DNA of 64,000 nucleotides from an uncultured Anaeromusa sp. Lineage in GTDB: Bacteria > Bacillota > Negativicutes > Anaeromusales > Anaeromusaceae. The notes below the pieces were generated by a model. That model saw only the letters and a list, made by a program, of their open reading frames with translations, made no database searches and was not told where the DNA came from. Each line of letters begins with the position of its first letter. The first letter of the stretch is position 1. Made by a program: the position numbers and the translations under genes. The DNA is taken from positions 1,961,520 through 2,025,519 of the forward strand of contig NZ_OY781460.1 in the NCBI RefSeq assembly GCF_963676855.1, written 5' to 3'. Positions 59,934 to 64,000 of the stretch are shown here, piece by piece.

Positions 59934-60689
59934 ATGGAGAAGCAGCAAAATTTGGAAGAAACATTGCAGGCGTTTCGTCAGGGAGACGTGTCTCTAGAAG
60001 AAATGTTGACGGTGTGCCGTCAGCTTCCGTATGAGGACTTGGGATTTGCTAAGTTGGATCATCATCGAGCGGTTCGTCAAGGATTTCCCGAAGTGGTTTT
60101 TTGTGAAGGGAAGACGGTGGCGCAGGTGCGCCGCATCATGGAGCGACTGGCTGCTAAAAACGCCAATGTGCTTGGCACCCGAGCTAATTGGGAGATGTAT
60201 GAAGCCGTTAGAGAGGTTTTGCCGCAAGCAGTGTATCATGAAGAACCTCGGTTGATTTGCTTGGAAAGAGCGGCTTTGCCTAAGGATGAAAAACGGCGGA
60301 TTGCGGTGCTTAGCGCCGGTACCAGTGATATTCCCGTGGCGGAGGAAGCAGCGTTGACGGCGGAAATCATGGGGAATCGTGTAGAACGTATTTTTGATGT
60401 CGGTGTGGCTGGCATTCATCGACTCCTGGCACAGCAGCAAATTCTACAAGAGGCTAATGTGTTAGTAGTCGTGGCTGGCATGGAAGGGGCTTTAGCTAGC
60501 GTAGTGGGCGGCTTAGTGAACAAACCGGTTGTTGCTGTGCCCACAAGCGTAGGCTATGGCGCCAATTTTGGCGGTTTGTCGGCTTTGCTGTGCATGCTGA
60601 ACAGCTGCGCTGCTGGCGTGGCTGTCGTTAATATTGACAATGGTTTTGGCGCAGGTCGTCTGGCCAGTATGATTAATCACATGCGATGA
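59934..60689 (+). CDS. larB: Nickel-pincer cofactor biosynthesis protein LarB
   Basis: LarB carboxylates and hydrolyses nicotinic acid adenine dinucleotide, the first step to the nickel-pincer nucleotide cofactor of lactate racemase and related enzymes. The 251-aa protein has the PurE-like C-terminal domain with LSAGTSDIPVAEEAALTAEI, FDVGVAGIHRLL and VVVAGMEGALASVVGGLV. ATG 59934 follows AGGAGAAGG. larC is next; larE and larA are not in the window, so the acceptor enzyme is elsewhere. Confidence 0.94.
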   Translation: MEKQQNLEETLQAFRQGDVSLEEMLTVCRQLPYEDLGFAKLDHHRAVRQGFPEVVFCEGKTVAQVRRIMERLAAKNANVLGTRANWEMYEAVREVLPQAVYHEEPRLICLERAALPKDEKRRIAVLSAGTSDIPVAEEAALTAEIMGNRVERIFDVGVAGIHRLLAQQQILQEANVLVVVAGMEGALASVVGGLVNKPVVAVPTSVGYGANFGGLSALLCMLNSCAAGVAVVNIDNGFGAGRLASMINHMR

Positions 60690-60735
60690 AGCGAAAAAGA
60701 GCATTAAGGTATCCATGCTTGCAGGAGGAATATAA

Positions 60736-62001
60736 ATGAAGGTTTTGTATTTGGATTGCTTTTCAGGAATCAGCGGGAATATGTTCTTAGGAGGATTAGT
60801 GGCGCTGGGCTTACCGGAAACGGAGTTGCGCGGGATGCTTGCTTCGCTGAAGGTAGAGGGGTTTTCTCTGGATGTGGAGGCGGTGCAAAAAAAAGGAATT
60901 GCAGCTACTCATTTGGATGTACGCCTGCATCACCATGATCACGAGCACCATCATCAGCAGCAAGAGCCGGGCGCCCACGGCCATGCAGGCGAAGCTGGCC
61001 ACCATGGTCATAAAGCACCGGAGCCGCAGCACCATCATCATGAGCATCGGCATCTGCCGGAAATTGAAGCGTTGCTGCTAAAAGCGCCGTTGCCGCAAGC
61101 GGTTCAAAAACGCAGCATGGCGGTGTTTTATCGTTTAGCCGAGGCGGAAGCAAAGGTGCATGGCACGACGCCGGATAAGGTCCATTTTCATGAAGTAGGA
61201 GCTGTGGACGCCATTGTCGACATTGTCGGCACGGTATATGGCTTGTATTACTTAGGAATTGAAAAGATATACGCATCAAAGGTTTATACAGGCAGTGGCT
61301 TTGTAGAATGCGCTCATGGGCGTATGCCTGTGCCCGCACCGGCGACGGCGGAGCTGCTCTGTGGCATTCCGCAAGCGCAAGGAGATATAGAGCGAGAGTT
61401 GACAACGCCTACCGGCGCGGCCTTGCTGGCGGAACTGAGCGATGGCTTTGGCGCGCTGCCGGAGGGCTTTCTTTGCGAGCGTATAGCCTACGGCGCCGGC
61501 GGCTGGGATTTGCCGCAGCCGAATGTATTGCGTCTTTGTCTGGGTATGTTGAGTGAGGAGCCCGAGCAGGAAGATGTTATTTTACTGGAAGCCAATCTGG
61601 ACGATTTAAGCCCTCAAATTACGGCGTACAGTGCGGAGATGCTGCTAAAAAGCGGTGCTTTGGATGTATGGACGACACCGGTCTTGATGAAAAAAGGCCG
61701 CAGCGGTGTGGTGTTGTCAGCGCTATGTTTGCCGGATAAGCAAGCAGAGTTGGAAGAAATTTTCTTTAAGGAAACTTCTACGTTAGGTGTGCGGGTGATG
61801 CGTTTGAAACGGCGCATTCAGGCAAGAACGTTTCAGGAAGTGGAAACTCCGTGGGGTAAGGTGCAGATGAAAATGGGCGAAGACAATGCCATGCCGGAGT
61901 ATGAGGATTGCCGGAAACTAGCGCAAAAAGAAGGAATTCCTCTGAAAAAAGTACAATTAGCGGCTTGGCAGGCGTTGCGTTCTAAGCCGAATGAGTCATG
62001 A
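60736..62001 (+). CDS. larC: Nickel-pincer cofactor nickel-insertion protein LarC
   Basis: LarC inserts nickel into the pincer nucleotide using CTP. The 421-aa protein begins VLYLDCFSGISGNMFLG, the LarC hallmark. A His-rich insert at about residues 65-105 (for example HHHDHEHHHQQQ and HHHHEHRH) is probably for nickel capture, followed by KVHFHEVGAVDAIVDIVG and TTPTGAALLAELSDGFG. The gene is one uninterrupted frame; in Lactobacillus a programmed frameshift divides larC1 and larC2. ATG 60736 follows AGGAGG. Confidence 0.95.
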   Translation: MKVLYLDCFSGISGNMFLGGLVALGLPETELRGMLASLKVEGFSLDVEAVQKKGIAATHLDVRLHHHDHEHHHQQQEPGAHGHAGEAGHHGHKAPEPQHHHHEHRHLPEIEALLLKAPLPQAVQKRSMAVFYRLAEAEAKVHGTTPDKVHFHEVGAVDAIVDIVGTVYGLYYLGIEKIYASKVYTGSGFVECAHGRMPVPAPATAELLCGIPQAQGDIERELTTPTGAALLAELSDGFGALPEGFLCERIAYGAGGWDLPQPNVLRLCLGMLSEEPEQEDVILLEANLDDLSPQITAYSAEMLLKSGALDVWTTPVLMKKGRSGVVLSALCLPDKQAELEEIFFKETSTLGVRVMRLKRRIQARTFQEVETPWGKVQMKMGEDNAMPEYEDCRKLAQKEGIPLKKVQLAAWQALRSKPNES

Positions 62002-62177
62002 TAGGTATTAGATATGTGACACAAGGTGTGTAAAATTGGGATGTTATTACTGTTATTGCTGTCTGAAACGCGAAATGCAAGGATTTGGCAGGATTGTGAC
62101 AGTTAAGGCGCGAACTTCAACTTGAAATATGGAATAAGTGGCCAAGGAAGGCATAAGGCGCACAATATGATACGCAG

Positions 62178-62196
62178 CACTCCGGATGAGTGTTTT
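62178..62196 (+). other. Small hairpin in the larC to HD-GYP gap
   Basis: CACTC-CGGAT-GAGTG (62178-62192) followed by TTTT. It is too weak to be a convincing terminator. The remainder of 62002-62213 shows no ORF, no clear promoter and no other repeat. Confidence 0.3.
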
Positions 62197-62213
62197 GCAG
62201 AAGGGGAAGAAAG

Positions 62214-63290
62214 ATGGCTTCGAAAAATAGCCGGTATTATGTGCTGGAAGATTTACGGCCAGGAATGGTTGTTGCCAAAGAGGTGTTGAGTCCGACAGAT
62301 CAAGTTATTTTATCGGAAGGAACGGAACTGACGGATAAATTAATTGCTGGCCTGCGTTTTTGGGAGATAAAGATGGTGGCGATTCGGATATCATCCGAGG
62401 CGCGCTCGCGTGAAAAAACAGTTCAGCCCAAAGGCGCGGTGCAAAAACAATTTTTTGGCGAATATGAAGCCGTGTCAGAAGAAGTGGCGCAACAATTTGA
62501 CCAGATCCGGCAGACGCAGGAAGTGCCGTTGCCGGAATTGAAAGCGTTTGTACAAAACCATTTGTTGCAGATGGTCAACGCGGTTGGTATCGTTAATCAT
62601 CTACATATGTTGCAGCAGGCAGGAGGACCTCTTTTTCAGCATGCCATGAATGTGGCTATGATTTGCGGCGTAATCGGGCGTTGGCTCGATTTGGGACACA
62701 AAGAACTGCAGGAATTGGTGCTGGCTGGCTTGTTGCATGATATCGGTAAGGTGCAGCTGCCGGAAGAATATCAGGACATGGCGGAGCCTGACGATCCGGC
62801 GAAAGCGGCATTATATCGGCGCCACACTTTTTATGGCTACCAACTGCTAAAGAAATGTCCGGGAATTCCTGAAAATGTGAAGTTTGCCGTTTTTCAACAT
62901 CATGAGAAAATGGATGGGTCCGGCTATCCTTTAGGGTTGTATGGGCCGCAAATTCATCCGGTGGCGCGTATTGTTTCGGTGGCTAACCTTTATGATCGGC
63001 GTACAGCCGGCCAAGATGAAACAAGTCGTATGTCACCGTTTGCGGTGGCGGAAATGATGCTGGAGGAAATGTTTGGGACCCTGGATCCGGCAACATGTTT
63101 GGTGTTCTTGAATAATGTTAGGGACTATTTTACAGGCAATGTGGTGGAGCTGAGTGATGGCAGGGTGGCGGAAGTGGTTCACCCAGGACGGTTTATGGCC
63201 ACGAGGCCTATGGTGAGAACAATGGACGGTTTATTTATCGACCTGGAAAAAGAGCGCGGTTTGCGGATTTTGAATTTCGTACAAGCCTAG
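62214..63290 (+). CDS. Divergent HD-GYP domain protein
   Basis: A 358-aa paralogue of the HD-GYP protein encoded at 58713, with a similar N-terminal domain (RPGMVVAKEVLSPTDQVILS) and a C-terminal HD-GYP domain. LLHDIGKVQLP (residues about 173-183) and FQHHEKMDGSGYPLGL are intact. However, the segment usually reading VADVYDALTxxRPYR here reads SVANLYDRRTAGQDETSR, with Asn at about residue 258 in place of a conserved Asp. That may weaken metal binding or change specificity. ATG 62214 follows AAGGGGAAG. Its signal input is unknown. Confidence 0.86.
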   Translation: MASKNSRYYVLEDLRPGMVVAKEVLSPTDQVILSEGTELTDKLIAGLRFWEIKMVAIRISSEARSREKTVQPKGAVQKQFFGEYEAVSEEVAQQFDQIRQTQEVPLPELKAFVQNHLLQMVNAVGIVNHLHMLQQAGGPLFQHAMNVAMICGVIGRWLDLGHKELQELVLAGLLHDIGKVQLPEEYQDMAEPDDPAKAALYRRHTFYGYQLLKKCPGIPENVKFAVFQHHEKMDGSGYPLGLYGPQIHPVARIVSVANLYDRRTAGQDETSRMSPFAVAEMMLEEMFGTLDPATCLVFLNNVRDYFTGNVVELSDGRVAEVVHPGRFMATRPMVRTMDGLFIDLEKERGLRILNFVQA

Positions 63291-63299
63291 GAAGTGAAC

Positions 63300-63328
63300 T
63301 TGTCAGTATTTGCCGATGATGGTAAGAT
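63300..63328 (+). promoter_or_regulatory. Probable promoter of the flippase-like gene
   Basis: TTGTCA (63300-63305) and TAAGAT (63323-63328) are 17 bp apart. The start codon follows about 30 bp later. Confidence 0.55.
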
Positions 63329-63359
63329 TAGATAACATTAATCATTGGAGAGTTAGATT

Positions 63360-64000
63360 ATGCGAACTATGTATCGGCGCGTTGGGCTGCTACTATTTTT
63401 GGTAGCAGCCATATCTGCGTTTGTGCTTTATTGGACCGTAGATGCCAATACGCTGCAGTCTTTGGGACAGTTCCGTCCAGCTTCGCTTTTGTTGGTAGTG
63501 GCCCTTTCCGTCGGCGGACTTTATTTTGATGCGGCGCGGCTGGTGCGGTTGACGGCTATCGCTGGCGGCAGAACTGTGACCTTGCGCGAAGCCTATCAAG
63601 TTGTTTTTGGAAATTATTTCCTGGCCATGCTAACGCCTGGCGCGGCAGGCGGGGCGTTTGCTCAGGTGTTGTTTTTGCGACGTGCCGGGGTGCCTACCGG
63701 CAAGGCCACTATTTTGGTTTTAGTGCGGACCTTGCTGTCGATTTTGGTACTGTTTTTATTTGCGCCTCTCGTCTTCTTATTTGACGGCAAAGTGTTGCCA
63801 GGGCTTTCGCAAGGCGTGCTGTTGGCCGGTTCGCTTGTTTTATTGTTAAGCATGTTAGCGATGCCTGTTTTTTTTCGAACGTCGCTGCCAGATGCGCTGG
63901 TGTTGCTGTTGGTCCGGCGTTTGCGCCGCGTCAGACGCAGGCGTCTTGTGAATTTGTATAAGGATGTGCGTAATGCAGTGCAGTTGTTGGGCGCGGCTCC
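63360..64000 (+). CDS. Flippase-like / lysylphosphatidylglycerol synthase TM-type membrane protein (partial)
   Basis: The frame is open from ATG 63360 to the window end, giving 213 residues; the C-terminus is missing. It has an N-terminal TM helix (VGLLLFLVAAISAFVLYW) and further helices. The conserved segment VVFGNYFLAMLTPGAAGGAF then QVLFLRRAGVPTGKAT is typical of the UPF0104/PF03706 family, the flippase-like membrane domain found alone or in MprF. GGAGAG lies 7 bases before the start. Function probably concerns lipid or polyprenol-linked substrates in the envelope; the substrate is unknown. Confidence 0.85.
   Translation, partial: MRTMYRRVGLLLFLVAAISAFVLYWTVDANTLQSLGQFRPASLLLVVALSVGGLYFDAARLVRLTAIAGGRTVTLREAYQVVFGNYFLAMLTPGAAGGAFAQVLFLRRAGVPTGKATILVLVRTLLSILVLFLFAPLVFLFDGKVLPGLSQGVLLAGSLVLLLSMLAMPVFFRTSLPDALVLLLVRRLRRVRRRRLVNLYKDVRNAVQLLGAA

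Noticed and set aside
60900..61080. His-rich low-complexity stretch in larC as a tandem DNA repeat
   Set aside because: It is protein-level composition (CAC/CAT codons), with no regular DNA repeat unit, and such inserts are normal in LarC.
60736..62001. Programmed frameshift dividing larC into larC1 and larC2
   Set aside because: The gene is one open frame with normal domain content; there is nothing to shift.

Overview
The window reads as ordinary chromosome of a strictly anaerobic, diderm Firmicute of the class Negativicutes (Anaeromusa/Anaeroarcus/Sporomusa-like; inferred from gene content, not from a search). Supporting signs are T-box leaders and a Firmicutes-type maf-radC-mreBCD-mrdA-minCDE-rodA order, found together with outer-membrane traits (an RND efflux pump, an O-antigen-ligase-like protein, PilMNO proteins). 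Energy metabolism is built on NfnAB, a bifurcating [FeFe]-hydrogenase, and a succinate-to-propionate pathway. Most genes are on the plus strand; only ilvD is clearly on the minus strand. I see no tRNA, rRNA, CRISPR array, insertion sequence or prophage.

Layout. 1-6.3 kb: end of a UbiD-family decarboxylase, a UbiA prenyltransferase, folD, fhs and nfnAB, closed by a bidirectional terminator. 6.5-12.8 kb: ilvD and valS, divergent with good promoters, valS behind a T-box; then a 120-bp palindromic repeat and folC. 12.9-14.6 kb: an orphan 126-aa protein and an O-antigen-ligase-like membrane protein. 14.8-23.5 kb: a hydrogenase operon whose first four genes form a probable signalling module (ATPase domain, HydS-like hydrogenase paralogue, DRTGG protein, PHP phosphoesterase), followed by NuoE-type, second ATPase, HndB-type, NuoF-type and HydA genes, then rex.

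23.5-31.2 kb: a propionate operon (CoA-transferase, two-subunit methylmalonyl-CoA mutase, MeaB, epimerase, MmdA, a 52-aa MmdE-like peptide, biotin carrier) behind a 376-bp control region with several inverted repeats. 31.2-44.3 kb: DUF4321, maf, radC, mreBCD, mrdA, minCDE, rodA, the radical-SAM TIGR03960/TIGR03936 pair and rng. 44.3-54.3 kb: a tyrosine-type T-box with a 25-codon downstream ORF, aroF and tyrA, then a pilus cassette (three prepilin-like proteins, a PilX-like protein, ComFB, PilM, PilN, PilO) and aroC-aroK-aroB. 54.3-64 kb: an RND pump pair, two HD-GYP proteins flanking larB-larC, and the start of a flippase-like membrane protein cut by the window end.

How it fits together. NfnAB and the hydrogenase balance NADH, NADPH and ferredoxin, and Rex, encoded just after hydA, is the expected NADH/NAD+ sensor. 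The propionate operon recycles succinyl-CoA through methylmalonyl-CoA, but the sodium-pump membrane subunit MmdB is not here. The most interesting parts for follow-up are the hydrogenase signalling module, the incomplete Mmd locus, the aroF leader with its small ORF, and the palindromic repeat upstream of folC.
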